Shown piece after piece: positions 50,058 through 58,124 of a stretch of 64,000 bases of DNA. The translations under genes and the position numbers were made by a program. Origin of the DNA: Mycobacterium parascrofulaceum ATCC BAA-614 (GTDB lineage: Bacteria > Actinomycetota > Actinomycetes > Mycobacteriales > Mycobacteriaceae); the NCBI RefSeq assembly GCF_000164135.1, contig NZ_GG770554.1, forward strand, positions 169,957 to 233,956. Reading direction: 5' to 3'. Under the pieces are notes generated by a model. That model did not search any database. It saw only the letters and a program-made list of their open reading frames with translations, and had not been told where the DNA came from. Position 1 is the first letter of the stretch, and each line of letters starts with the position of its first letter.

Positions 50058-50951
50058 TCAGGAAGAGGTGCGGCCCACGGTCACGCCGGCGGCCTTCTCC
50101 AGCGGTTTGATCACCGTCGTGAAGTCCGAATCGGGGCCCTGGTCGTCCGCGACCTTCGCCCAGAGCCGGCCGATCGTTGCGGCGACGTCGGTCGGCACGG
50201 CGAGCGCTTCCGCCTCGTCGAGGTACAGACGCACGTCCTTGACCATCAGGCCGGTGGCGAAGCCGTAGTCGAAGGTCCGGTTGAGGATCGCCCGGGGGAA
50301 TTTGTCCCGGCTCGCGCTGGTGGCGCCCGACCCGGCGTTGAGCACCTCGATCATCACGTCGGGGTCGAGGCCGGCCTTGACGCCCATCACGACAACCTCG
50401 GCGGTGGCGGCCAGCACGTTGGCCGCCAGGATGTTGTTGGCGAGCTTCATCGTCTGCGCCGAACCGGGTTTGGCCCCGACGTAGAGGGGCCGGCCGATCG
50501 CCTCGAGCGCGGTCCGGACGGCGTCGAAGTCGGCGCGCGGACCGGACACCATGACCGCGAGCGCGCCCCGCTCGGCCCCAGCGACCCCGCCGCTGACCGG
50601 GCTGTCGATCGTCGCGATGCCCCGCTCGGCGAGCCGGTCGTGGATCTGCACCGCCACCCGGCTGCCGACGGTGGACAGGTCGACATAGCGCTTGACTCGT
50701 GCGCCCCCGATCACGCCGGCGGCACCGGTGGCCACCTCGAGCGAGGCGAGCGGTGTCGGCAGGCTCGCCAGGACGGTTTCGGTGCGGTCGGCGACCTCTT
50801 TCGGCGATGACGCCGGAAGCGCCCCCTCGGCGACGATGCGCTCGAGTGCCCCCTCGCGCGTGTCGAAGGCGACGACATCGTGGCCCTCCTGAATCAGGCG
50901 GCGCGCCATGGGAAATCCCATGTTGCCCAACCCGATGAATCCGACCTCCAC
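50058..50951 (-). CDS. NAD(P)-dependent beta-hydroxyacid dehydrogenase family protein
   Basis: 297 aa. Rossmann motif 'GFIGLGNMGFPMARRL' at residues 4-19, 'DSPVSGGVAGAERGALAVMVSG' near 120, catalytic Lys region 'PGSAQTMKLANNILAANVL' near 168, 'TGLMVKDVRLYLDEAEAL' near 240. This is closer to 3-hydroxyisobutyrate dehydrogenase in length and motif than the two shorter paralogues at 36750 and 37547. It oxidises a beta-hydroxy acid with NAD. It follows the CMD-like gene by 8 bases on the minus strand. Confidence 0.87.
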   Translation of the reverse strand: MEVGFIGLGNMGFPMARRLIQEGHDVVAFDTREGALERIVAEGALPASSPKEVADRTETVLASLPTPLASLEVATGAAGVIGGARVKRYVDLSTVGSRVAVQIHDRLAERGIATIDSPVSGGVAGAERGALAVMVSGPRADFDAVRTALEAIGRPLYVGAKPGSAQTMKLANNILAANVLAATAEVVVMGVKAGLDPDVMIEVLNAGSGATSASRDKFPRAILNRTFDYGFATGLMVKDVRLYLDEAEALAVPTDVAATIGRLWAKVADDQGPDSDFTTVIKPLEKAAGVTVGRTSS

Positions 50952-50959
50952 GACGAGCC

Positions 50960-51340
50960 CTAGTCCCGGTCGGCTTCGGCGAACGCCTCACGCGCGATGC
51001 GGAAGCTGTCGACAGCGGCGGGCACACCGGCGTAGATGGCCACCTGCAGGAAGACCTCGCGGATCTCGTCGCGGGTGACGCCGTTCGTCAGTGCGGCCCT
51101 GACGTGCGTCCGCAATTCGTTCGGCCGATTGAGCACCGAGATCATCGCCAGGTTGAGCATGCTGCGCGTCTTGCGGGGCAGCTCCTCGCGGCCCCACACC
51201 GCGCCCCAACAGTATTCGGTGACGAGATCCTGCAGGGGCTTGGTGAACTCGTCCGCGTCGGCCAGCGCGCGGTTGACGTAATCCTCGCCGAGCACTTCGG
51301 AGCGAATGTGCAGGCCCCGCTGGTAGGTTTCGCGATCCAA
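50960..51340 (-). CDS. Carboxymuconolactone decarboxylase family protein
   Basis: 126 aa from TTG 51340, with AAGGAG 7 bases upstream; this start gives the usual length for gamma-CMD. 'YQRGLHIRSEVLGEDYVNRALADADEFTKPLQDLVTEYCWGAVWGREELPRKTRSMLNLAMISVLNRPNELRTHVRAALTNGVTRDEIREVFLQVAIYAG' is an almost full-length match to 4-carboxymuconolactone decarboxylase-type proteins, with the conserved 'WGR' and 'ELRTHVRAALNNG' blocks. It may decarboxylate or isomerise a ring-cleavage lactone. Promoter region holds the perfect operator at 51513. Confidence 0.85.
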   Translation of the reverse strand: MDRETYQRGLHIRSEVLGEDYVNRALADADEFTKPLQDLVTEYCWGAVWGREELPRKTRSMLNLAMISVLNRPNELRTHVRAALTNGVTRDEIREVFLQVAIYAGVPAAVDSFRIAREAFAEADRD

Positions 51341-51512
51341 TGGTCTACTCCTTCGTCGTGGAGGTCGGCGCGCCGGAATCGCCGTGACCGCAGTCTTGCA
51401 TCGCGGACACTGTGCGCGGCCCGCACCCGAGGCTCGATGCGCCCCGCCGGGAGCTCGCTCGGCCGCCTCGGTCACCCCATAATCCATTTGCGAGATTATT
51501 ACTTCCACCGAC

Positions 51513-51527
51513 GAGAATGATATTCTC
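51513..51527. promoter_or_regulatory. Palindromic operator, GAGAAT-GAT-ATTCTC
   Basis: Perfect site with flanking C and G that extend the symmetry to 17 bases. It lies 32 bases upstream of the ACAD gene 51559 and 173 from the minus-strand CMD gene start at 51340. Together with 7170 it precedes one of the two close ACAD paralogues' operons. Confidence 0.8.
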
Positions 51528-51558
51528 GCCTCGGCGGTGATGACAGGAGGCGGCCTTC

Positions 51559-52557
51559 ATGCTGTTGGAGTTCGATGCCGATCAGCGGCTGTGGCAGAAG
51601 ACCGTTCGCGACGCCGTCGCCAAGCAGTGCCCGCCCTCGCTGGTGCGCGGCGTGGCGGAAGACGGCGTCGACCCGAGCCCGTTGTGGAAGTCCTATGTCG
51701 ACCAGGGCTGGACCGAGCTGAGCGATCCGGAAAGCGCCGTCGAGCTGGCCATCGTGCTCGAAGAGCTCGGACGCGCCACCGACCCCACCCCTTTCCTGGC
51801 GACGATGAGCCAGTACGCCCCGTTGGCGGCCGCGCACTTCGACCCGCACGAGTCGGGTACCGCCGTGTACACCGGGGTGGCGGCGCATCGGGACGCGGAC
51901 GGCTGGGTGCTGGACGGTACGGCCCGCCATGTGCTCGACGGCGACCGCGTCGACCGGCTGGCGGTGGTTACCGACGCCGGGGTGTTCCTCACCGCGTCGA
52001 ACCAGGTGTCGGCGCGTCGCTCCGCGGTCTTCGACCCCGTCCTGCACGTCGCCGACCTGTCGTTCTGCGAGGTCCGGGTGCCCGACGCCGCCCGGCTCAC
52101 GGTCGACCCCGAGCGCGCGCGCCACCTGGCGCTCACTGGCATGGCGATCACCATGGTCGGCGCCTGCCAACGCATTCTCGACCTGGTGCTCGAACACGTC
52201 CGCAGCCGTCAGCAATTCGGTGTGCCGATCGGCTCGTTCCAGGCCGTTCAGCACAAGGCCGCGGACATGCACGTCGCGGTGGAACGGGCCCGGGCACTGG
52301 CGTACTTCGCGGCGCTGACGATCGCCGCCGACGATCCCCGCCGCCGGCTGGCGGCGGCGATGGCCAAGGCGTCGGCGGGGGAGTGCCAGTCGCTGGTGTT
52401 CCGCCACGGGTTACAGCTCCATGGCGCAATGGGATTCACCTGGGAGAACGATCTGCAGTTCGCGCTGAAGCGAGCCAAAGCCGGCGAGCTGATGCTCGGT
52501 GGCGCGGCCGAGCACCGGGCGCGCATCGCGGAGGAATACCGTGCAGCTGACTTTTGA
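51559..52557 (+). CDS. Acyl-CoA dehydrogenase, small partner subunit
   Basis: 332 aa, ATG 51559 with AGGAGG 8 bases upstream. C-terminal ACAD domain is recognisable ('RILDLVLEHVRSRQQFGVPIGSFQAVQHKAADM' near residue 212, 'HGLQLHGAMGFTWENDLQFALKRAKAGELMLGG' near 280); the N-terminal FAD loop 'SEPGxGSD' is absent. It overlaps the next ACAD by 17 bases, so the two are coupled and likely form a heteromeric enzyme, like the pair 9631/8812. The flavin-binding role probably resides in the partner. Confidence 0.84.
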   Translation: MLLEFDADQRLWQKTVRDAVAKQCPPSLVRGVAEDGVDPSPLWKSYVDQGWTELSDPESAVELAIVLEELGRATDPTPFLATMSQYAPLAAAHFDPHESGTAVYTGVAAHRDADGWVLDGTARHVLDGDRVDRLAVVTDAGVFLTASNQVSARRSAVFDPVLHVADLSFCEVRVPDAARLTVDPERARHLALTGMAITMVGACQRILDLVLEHVRSRQQFGVPIGSFQAVQHKAADMHVAVERARALAYFAALTIAADDPRRRLAAAMAKASAGECQSLVFRHGLQLHGAMGFTWENDLQFALKRAKAGELMLGGAAEHRARIAEEYRAADF

Positions 52558-53716
52558 TTCCGACGTCGAGGAGTTCCGGGCGCAGTTCTCGGCCTTCCTC
52601 GACGAGAATCTGCCTGCCGCAAGCGAAACGCTCGAGCGCCCGCGGTCGGTATCGCACATGCCTCGGTGGGCGCGCGACTGGCAGCGGCTGCTGTTCGACA
52701 ACGGCTGGCTCCTGCCCGGCCAGCCGCCCGAGTTCGGCGGTCGCAACGCGACGGTCATCCAGCAGTTCGTCTACCTCGAGGAGCTCAGCCGCCGTCGCAT
52801 CTACCACAGCTTCAACCCGCAGGGCGTGAATATCGTTGCGGCGTCGCTGTTGTCGTTCGGCAGCGAGGAACAGAAGCGGCGTTGGGCGGTGCCGATCCTG
52901 CGGGCCGAGATCACGGCCTCGCTCGGGATGAGCGAACCCAGCGCGGGCTCCGACCTGGCGTCGCTGCGCACGCGCGCGGTGCTGGACGGCGATCACTTCG
53001 TGGTCAACGGCCAGAAGGTGTGGACGTCGGGAGCGCACGACGCCGACGTGCTGCTGACCTTTGTCCGCACCAACCCGGATGCCCCCAAGCACAAGGGAAT
53101 CAGCGCACTGGTCATCCCCACCGACAGCCCGGGCCTGGTGCGCCGGCCGTTCCCGTCGCTCTGCGGTGCCGACGATCTGGATTTCAACGAGGTCTTCTTC
53201 ACCGACGTGCGGGTGCCGGCGGAGAACCTGGTCGGGGAGCTCGACCAGGGCTGGCGGGTGGCCAACGGGTCGCTGGGGCATGAGCGCACGATGATGTGGC
53301 TGGGTTTCGCCGATCGCCTCGACAACATGATCGACGACTTCCGGCCCCACACCGAGGTCGAGCGCGACCAGTACGCGAGCACCATCATGGACAAGCAGGC
53401 GCTGCGGCTGTTGGGCTCGGTGGCGTTGGCGCGTGCCGCGCGCGGCGAAGACGACGTGGCCGCGATCTCGGTGCTCAAGCTGCTCGGGTCCGAGGCCGAA
53501 CTGCGTGGCATGGAGCTGGCGCTGACATCGGCGGGATCCGACGGACTCGTCCACCCGGGGCAGACCGGGCCGTACGCGCACATGAACCTCGACCATTATT
53601 TCGCCAGCTGGTTCGAGCGTTACGCCCGCAGCTTTTCCGGGACCATCGCCGGGGGCACCTCGGAGATCCAGCGCAACATCATCGCCCAGCGGGTGCTCGG
53701 GCTCCCGCGGGGTTAG
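52541..53716 (+). CDS. Acyl-CoA dehydrogenase (paralogue of 7290-8465)
   Basis: 391 aa from GTG 52541, with GAGGAA 4 bases upstream. 'LGMSEPSAGSDLASL' near residue 130, 'GQKVWTSGAHDADVLLTFVRT' near 158, 'LGHERTMMWLGF' with the isovaleryl-type Glu near 248, end 'IAGGTSEIQRNIIAQRVLGLPRG'. The same length and almost the same residues as 7290-8465, down to the V-Q-L-T-F-D start. The region before the gene (51559) supplies a partner subunit here, whereas the paralogue stands alone beside TetR. Catalyses FAD-dependent desaturation of a bulky acyl-CoA. Confidence 0.89.
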   Translation: MQLTFDSDVEEFRAQFSAFLDENLPAASETLERPRSVSHMPRWARDWQRLLFDNGWLLPGQPPEFGGRNATVIQQFVYLEELSRRRIYHSFNPQGVNIVAASLLSFGSEEQKRRWAVPILRAEITASLGMSEPSAGSDLASLRTRAVLDGDHFVVNGQKVWTSGAHDADVLLTFVRTNPDAPKHKGISALVIPTDSPGLVRRPFPSLCGADDLDFNEVFFTDVRVPAENLVGELDQGWRVANGSLGHERTMMWLGFADRLDNMIDDFRPHTEVERDQYASTIMDKQALRLLGSVALARAARGEDDVAAISVLKLLGSEAELRGMELALTSAGSDGLVHPGQTGPYAHMNLDHYFASWFERYARSFSGTIAGGTSEIQRNIIAQRVLGLPRG

Positions 53717-53738
53717 CCGCCCAGGGCAATGCGGGTGG

Positions 53739-54309
53739 CTAGACCGGGTCGAATTTGGTGATCAGCCACTGGCCGTTGATCCGCGCCAGACTCACCAGCA
53801 CGCTGCTGGACGTCATCGCCGGGTCGGGGTTGTCCTTGCTGGTGGTGCTCTGGTCGACCAGCACCAGCACGACCGCCGAGTCGGGCCGCAACTCCGAGAC
53901 CGCGGCGCCGATCTCCCGAGCGCTGGCCTGCAGCGACTTCTGTTTGGCCGCCGGGGCGACGATCTGGTCGGTGAACTGGTTGTAGTACGAGAGGAAGTCG
54001 CGGAAAGGTGTGACTTCGCGGCCGCAAAGTCTTTGTCGAGCGTGTCGGGCGAGTAGAACAGCAACGCGACCGTGCCGTCGGACGCCGCACCGACGACCGC
54101 GTTCGCGACGCAGGCGTCGGTTTGTCTGTCGGGCCGGTAGTACTCGAAGTACAGCCACGTGGCCGCACCGGCGGAATCAGCAGCAGCAAGATTAGAACGA
54201 CGGGAACGACTTTCAACCTGCGCCGCACGCGGGTCCCGTCACCCGCATCCCGTTTGGTCGGCGGGGCGGAATCGTCGGCGGTGTCGACGTCGCGGGTGTC
54301 TTCGCTCAC
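53739..54309 (-). pseudogene. Mce-associated membrane protein, C-terminal part, broken by frameshifts
   Basis: Three overlapping frames must be joined. Near the 54309 end: 'SEDTRDVDTADDSAPPTKR' and a membrane helix 'KVVPVVLILLLLIP'. A shifted frame continues 'ATWLYFEYYRPD', 'ALLFYSPDTLDKDFAAAKSHL'. A third gives 'FRDFLSYYNQFTDQIVAPAAKQKSL', 'LVLVDQSTTSKDNPDPAM', 'ARINGQWLITKFDPV' to stop at 53739. Read together it is a Mce-associated protein (NTF2-like domain after one TM helix). The frame changes occur near 54155 and 54015. Its 5' part was probably the fragment at 54903-55007, separated by the IS remnant. Confidence 0.75.
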
Positions 54310-54902
54310 GGCATCGCAGCTGCAAGCCCTGCACCGCCGCCACCGGGGACAACCGCCCGCACCAGGACACACCCGACGCGTCGAGTTCGAGTACCGCCGC
54401 GGTGGCACCCTGGCCTACTTCGCCGCCTACGACGTCCACCACGCCCGAGTGCTTGGCCAGATCGCCCCCAAGACCGGCATCGAACCCTTCGAGAAGTTGG
54501 TGGCCCACGTCATGACGACCGAACCATATGCCTCGGCCCGACGGGTGTTCTGGGTCGTCGACAACGGGTCGTCCCACAACGGGGCGCGCTCGATCGAACG
54601 CCTGAACACGGCCTGGCCCACCGCGACCCTGATACACCTCCCGATCCATGCGTCCTGGCTCAACCAGGTGGAAATCTACTTCTCGATACTGCAGCGAAAA
54701 GCCATCAACCCCAACGACTTCGCCGACCTCGACCAACTCTCCGAACGCATCATCGGCTTTCAGGACCGCTACAACAGCACCGCGACACCATTCGACTGGA
54801 CCTACACCCGAGACGACCTCAACGCCTTCCTGAACCGCCTCGACCTCAACGACACCAGCCTGCACGCCGCATAACCCCCGACGAACTAACGACCGTGACC
54901 AC
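54310..54902 (+). mobile_element. IS630-type transposase remnant (5' truncated)
   Basis: A reading frame ending at TAA 54872-54874 gives the catalytic C-terminal domain of an IS630-family DDE transposase: 'RVEFEYRRGGTLAYFAAYDVHHARVLG', 'VFWVVDNGSSHNG' (second Asp), 'THLPIHASWLNQVEIYFSILQRKAI' type block with the final Glu. No N-terminal helix-turn-helix half or first Asp region is found; the upstream bases belong to the Mce-associated pseudogene. The right end 'GACGAACTAACGACCGTGAC' runs to a TA at 54903-54904, in line with IS630 insertion at TA. The element is inactive as read. Confidence 0.8.
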
Positions 54903-55007
54903 TAGCGCTTCAGCTTCGGCGGCTTCGGCCTCGGCTTCCTCGATCAAGGCCATCGTGTCGGCCTTCGAGGTGGCCGGATCTCGCGGCGGTTTCTTGGCGT
55001 CAGCCAT
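54903..55007 (-). pseudogene. N-terminal fragment of a Mce-associated protein, cut by the IS630 remnant
   Basis: From ATG 55007 the frame reads 'MADAKKPPRDPATSKADTM' then 'ALIEEAEAEAAEAEAL', the acidic Glu/Ala coiled-coil start found in Mce-associated (Mam) proteins. The sense ends exactly at the IS right end (TA 54903-54904); beyond it the frame enters IS sequence and stops. The natural continuation is the segment 54309-53739, so one gene was probably split. Confidence 0.72.
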
Positions 55008-55062
55008 CGCGCTTGCTGCCCGTTGCCACCATGATTCGACTGACCCCTGTGCGTTCACGCGG

Positions 55063-55494
55063 CTACCATCGCACGAGCCAGAACTGTGAACTGTTGGTGC
55101 TACCCGGTCCGCCACTGCAGCCCGTGTCGAACGTCGAGTCCACCTGACCCGCCAGCGTCGCCGCGTCCCACGTGTACACGTCATGCGACGGGAAGAACTG
55201 GACCGCGCAGCGCACACCGTCGGCCATGGTGTAGCGGCCGTTGGCCAGGTGGGCGTCCGACTTCCAAAACGCCGCCTGCCCGTTGGGTTGCGCGATCGCT
55301 TGACCGTCAGGCATTCCGGTCCTGGTCATATCGGCACGGTCGAATCGCAGAGGTCCAGCTGTGGCTCGGATCGCGGGGGTGTCCAGCCGATAGTTGCCGA
55401 TCTGCATGTCCGCGCGTGCGGTGGCATTAAGAATCAGCGCGGCCGTGGCAAGCGCAAGGCTCACAGCAAGAGTCTTCACCGATGCGTCGCCCAT
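55063..55494 (-). CDS. Small secreted protein of unknown function
   Basis: 143 aa from ATG 55494. Signal peptide at residues about 6-30 ('KTLAVSLALATAALILNATARA', cleavage after ARA). The mature part has two cysteines ('GVRCAVQFF' and 'DTGCSGG') that may pair, a 'MQIGNYRLDTPA' N-terminus and a 'TWDAATLAGQVDSTFDTGCSG' C-terminus, resembling mycobacterial exported proteins of unknown role. It lies between the Mam remnant and the P450 cassette, with a gap of 79 bases to the P450 end. No catalytic motif. Confidence 0.7.
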   Translation of the reverse strand: MGDASVKTLAVSLALATAALILNATARADMQIGNYRLDTPAIRATAGPLRFDRADMTRTGMPDGQAIAQPNGQAAFWKSDAHLANGRYTMADGVRCAVQFFPSHDVYTWDAATLAGQVDSTFDTGCSGGPGSTNSSQFWLVRW

Positions 55495-55573
55495 CTCTGC
55501 ACAAGCGGTTGACCCAATATCGGGCGCGGTCCCACCGAACAGGCCTACTCGGCAAATTGCGGGGGGCAACGGC

Positions 55574-56938
55574 TCAGTCGATGACGGCGGCCTCCTTGCG
55601 TTCGGTTATCGGCCTGGCAAGTTCTTGTTGGTCGCAAATGCGCTGCAATTTCTCCAGCGTCTCGTCCAGGCCGGCCCCGATCTTGCGGCCGGGGGTGAAG
55701 CCGGCCGGCAGCTTGCGCATGCCCTGGATGACGCCGATGGTCTCGTAGTGGATGGTGCCCTCGGGGTCGCAGTGATAGTCGGGCATCCGGTCGAGAACGG
55801 CCGTCAGCATCGATTTGAACACGGTGCGAGCCACGTTGGATCCGATGCACCGGTGGACGCCGAGGCCAAAGCTGAAGTGGCGATTACCCTTTCGGTCCAG
55901 CACGATCTCGTCCGGGTCTTTGAACACCGCTGGGTCCCGGTTGGCCATGGCCCACGAGATCCACAGCCGTTCCCCCTCCTTGAACTGGGTGCCGTCGAGT
56001 TCGACGTCGTCGGAGAAGGTTCGGCCGTCGCCGGGGGCCGGGGTGAAGTACCGCAGGAATTCCTCGGTCGCCGGGTCGAGCAGGGTATCGCGTTGCTTGC
56101 TGAGCAACTCGCGTTGATCGGGGTGCTCCGAGAGCCATTCCAGGGAATGGGCGGTCAGCGCCGTGGTGGTGTCGAAGCCGCCGCCGATGACCAGGCCGAG
56201 GTTGCCGAGGATTTCCAGGTCGGGGGCGGGCTGCCCGTCGATCCGCATCTCCAGCAGGGCGTTGACGATGCCGGGTCGCGGGTTCTGGCGAATCTCGATC
56301 ATGTTGTTGACCAGGTCGAGCCCCATCTGCCGGTGCATCTCGGTGACCCGCTGGATATCCGGGGAGTGTTCGGGGGTGTAGACGGCCGCATGGGTGGGCT
56401 CGCTGTACATCTGCCAGTTCTTCAGTGGGATGCCCAGCATGGCCAGTGTCAGAACCGCGGGCACGACATTGGCCAGGTCGTCGACGAAGTCGATCTGGCC
56501 TTCCTCGATCTTCTCGTCGAGGCAGGCGCGGGTCACGTCGTCGATGAACGGCTTCCAGCGCTTGACCGCTGCCGGTGACAGGTAGGGGTTGAGCACGTTG
56601 CGATAGATGCGGTGCTCGGGGTCGTCCATCTCCAAGATGCCGCCGCGTACCCCGTTGATCCGGCTGGCCGTCGGAATCGAAATGCCTTTGTAGCCGCGGC
56701 GTTCGTTGTTGACATCGTGATCGTTGGAGACCGCCGGGCAGCGAGCCAGTTCGAACACCTCGTGGCTTCCGGCCGCCACCCAGTGGCCGCCGTAGGCGTC
56801 GCTCCAGGCCATCGGGCACTTGGCGTGCATCTCTTCGGTGATGGCCTTGAAGTTCGACCGGTATTCCGGGGAATGCCGCTCGAACTGATACCGCTTCTTC
56901 TTGCGGTCGCTATCGCTGACCGCGTCGCCGACACTCAA
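55574..56938 (-). CDS. Cytochrome P450 (cassette copy 2; paralogue of 27245-28591)
   Basis: 454 aa from TTG 56938, with GGGAG 8 bases upstream. I-helix 'VIGGGFDTTTALTAHSLEW', ExxR region 'TEEFLRYFTPAPGDGRTF', heme loop 'FSFGLGVHRCIGSNVAR' with Cys near 364. Its neighbours repeat the order SDR-ferredoxin-P450 of 26251-28591, and the C-terminal 'GAGLDETLEKLQRICDQQELARPITERKEA' matches the copy there nearly word for word. Only the start region and a few loops differ. The ferredoxin at 56960 is the donor. Confidence 0.9.
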   Translation of the reverse strand: MSVGDAVSDSDRKKKRYQFERHSPEYRSNFKAITEEMHAKCPMAWSDAYGGHWVAAGSHEVFELARCPAVSNDHDVNNERRGYKGISIPTASRINGVRGGILEMDDPEHRIYRNVLNPYLSPAAVKRWKPFIDDVTRACLDEKIEEGQIDFVDDLANVVPAVLTLAMLGIPLKNWQMYSEPTHAAVYTPEHSPDIQRVTEMHRQMGLDLVNNMIEIRQNPRPGIVNALLEMRIDGQPAPDLEILGNLGLVIGGGFDTTTALTAHSLEWLSEHPDQRELLSKQRDTLLDPATEEFLRYFTPAPGDGRTFSDDVELDGTQFKEGERLWISWAMANRDPAVFKDPDEIVLDRKGNRHFSFGLGVHRCIGSNVARTVFKSMLTAVLDRMPDYHCDPEGTIHYETIGVIQGMRKLPAGFTPGRKIGAGLDETLEKLQRICDQQELARPITERKEAAVID

Positions 56939-56959
56939 AGCTCTGTCTCCCTTTATGTG

Positions 56960-57154
56960 TCATTCGGTGATGATGATGGCCTGCTCCGGGCAGGACTGCG
57001 CGGCTTCGCGAACCTGGTCCTCGCGCTCGGTAGGCACCACTTCGTCGACCGCGGACGAACTGCCGTCGATGTCGCTGAGCTGAAAGGACTCCGGCGCGAT
57101 CATCGCGCACAGGGTGTGGCCCTGACAGCGTTCTGGATCAACCCAGACCTTCAC
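56960..57154 (-). CDS. Mycobacterial P450-type ferredoxin (cassette copy 2)
   Basis: 64 aa from GTG 57154, with AAGGAGA upstream. Cluster motif 'CQGHTLC' (C-x2-H-x2-C, about residues 10-16) and 'SCPEQAI' near 54. Nearly the same as 27048-27248 ('APESF', 'VPxxxExQVREAAQSCPEQAI'). It is 30 bases after the SDR stop and 21 bases before the P450 start, less tightly packed than the 4-base overlap in the other copy. Serves the P450 at 55574. Confidence 0.9.
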   Translation of the reverse strand: MKVWVDPERCQGHTLCAMIAPESFQLSDIDGSSSAVDEVVPTEREDQVREAAQSCPEQAIIITE

Positions 57155-57184
57155 GGTGTCTCCTTGTGGTGGTTCCTTGCCGGC

Positions 57185-57886
57185 TCAGGTGTTGCGGCCG
57201 CCGTTGACGCCGAGGATCTGACCGGTGATGTAGCCGGCCTCTTCGGAGACCAGGAAAGCGCATGCCGCCGCGATGTCTTCGGGCTTGCCCATCCGGCGCA
57301 CCGGGGTCCGCGCGATGGTCTCCTCGATGTCGCCCAGGAAGCCGTTCTTCTCCGCGGCGCGCAACATCGGGGTGTCGATGAAGCCCGGCGGCACCGCGTT
57401 GACCGTGATGCCGGCGGGGCCGTACTCGAGGGCCAGGGACTTGGTGAGCCCGTTGACGGCGGACTTGGCCGCCACGTAATGGCTCATGTACGGCGCGCCG
57501 GAATGCGTGCTCGAGGAGGAGATGTTGACGATGCGCCCCCACTGCGTCTCGATCATGTCGGGCAGCACGGCCTGAATGGTGTGGAACACCCCGTTGAGGT
57601 TGACGTCGATCACCCGTTGCCAGTCGTCGAACGTGATGTTGTTGAAGCGCTTGAATCCGTCCAGACCCGCGGCATTGACGAGAACCGTGACCGGCCCGAG
57701 CTTGGCGCGGATGGCCGCGAACGCGGCGTCCACCTGCGATCGATCGGTGACGTCCGCGGTGAACGAATGGTCGTCGTCCGACGGTCGCAGGTCGATCGTG
57801 GCGACGTCCAGGCCGTCGGCGCGCAACCGCTGCGCCACGGCAAGACCGATGCCGGATCCGCCACCGGTGACCACCGCAGTCTTCAC
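57185..57886 (-). CDS. SDR family oxidoreductase (cassette copy 2)
   Basis: 233 aa from GTG 57886, with AGAGGT upstream. 'VVTGGGSGIGLAVAQ' near residue 6, 'NAAGLDGFKRF' near 80, 'SSSSTHSGAPYMSHYVAAKSAV' with Ser, Tyr and Lys near 125-145, end 'GYITGQILGVNGGRNT'. It is the first gene of the SDR-ferredoxin-P450 unit. The upstream gap holds a degenerate GAGAATNNNATTCTC site at 57948. Compare 26251: same gene order, different operator family. Confidence 0.85.
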   Translation of the reverse strand: MKTAVVTGGGSGIGLAVAQRLRADGLDVATIDLRPSDDDHSFTADVTDRSQVDAAFAAIRAKLGPVTVLVNAAGLDGFKRFNNITFDDWQRVIDVNLNGVFHTIQAVLPDMIETQWGRIVNISSSSTHSGAPYMSHYVAAKSAVNGLTKSLALEYGPAGITVNAVPPGFIDTPMLRAAEKNGFLGDIEETIARTPVRRMGKPEDIAAACAFLVSEEAGYITGQILGVNGGRNT

Positions 57887-57947
57887 GTTTGAGACCTCTA
57901 CTCCACAGGTGACCGTCTCAGCCACAAAGAATCTCGCTTACGATTAT

Positions 57948-57962
57948 GAGAACCTTACTCTC
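57948..57962. promoter_or_regulatory. Operator variant, GAGAAC-CTT-ACTCTC
   Basis: 10 of 12 arm bases match, 62 bases upstream of the SDR start (57886). Together with 58125 it flanks the divergent gap between cassette 2 and the aldehyde dehydrogenase gene. Confidence 0.5.
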
Positions 57963-58124
57963 ACGGAAGATCGGGTTGCAACACGCCCGGGAAACCCTGT
58001 TCGGCCTGCTTCGAGGCGCCCTACGCGGCGGCGGACGGGCGCTTGCGTCGCTGGTCAGGGGCCCGCCTTCAATCCTGAGAGTTTCTTGAATTATCGAGAC
58101 TCGAATGTAAGACTCGCCGGGGAA

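Noticed and set aside
54122-54309. Reading the IS630 frame further upstream to GTG/ATG starts near 54122
   Set aside because: The upstream residues are the reverse complement of the Mce-associated pseudogene and have no transposase motif, so the transposase is taken as truncated.
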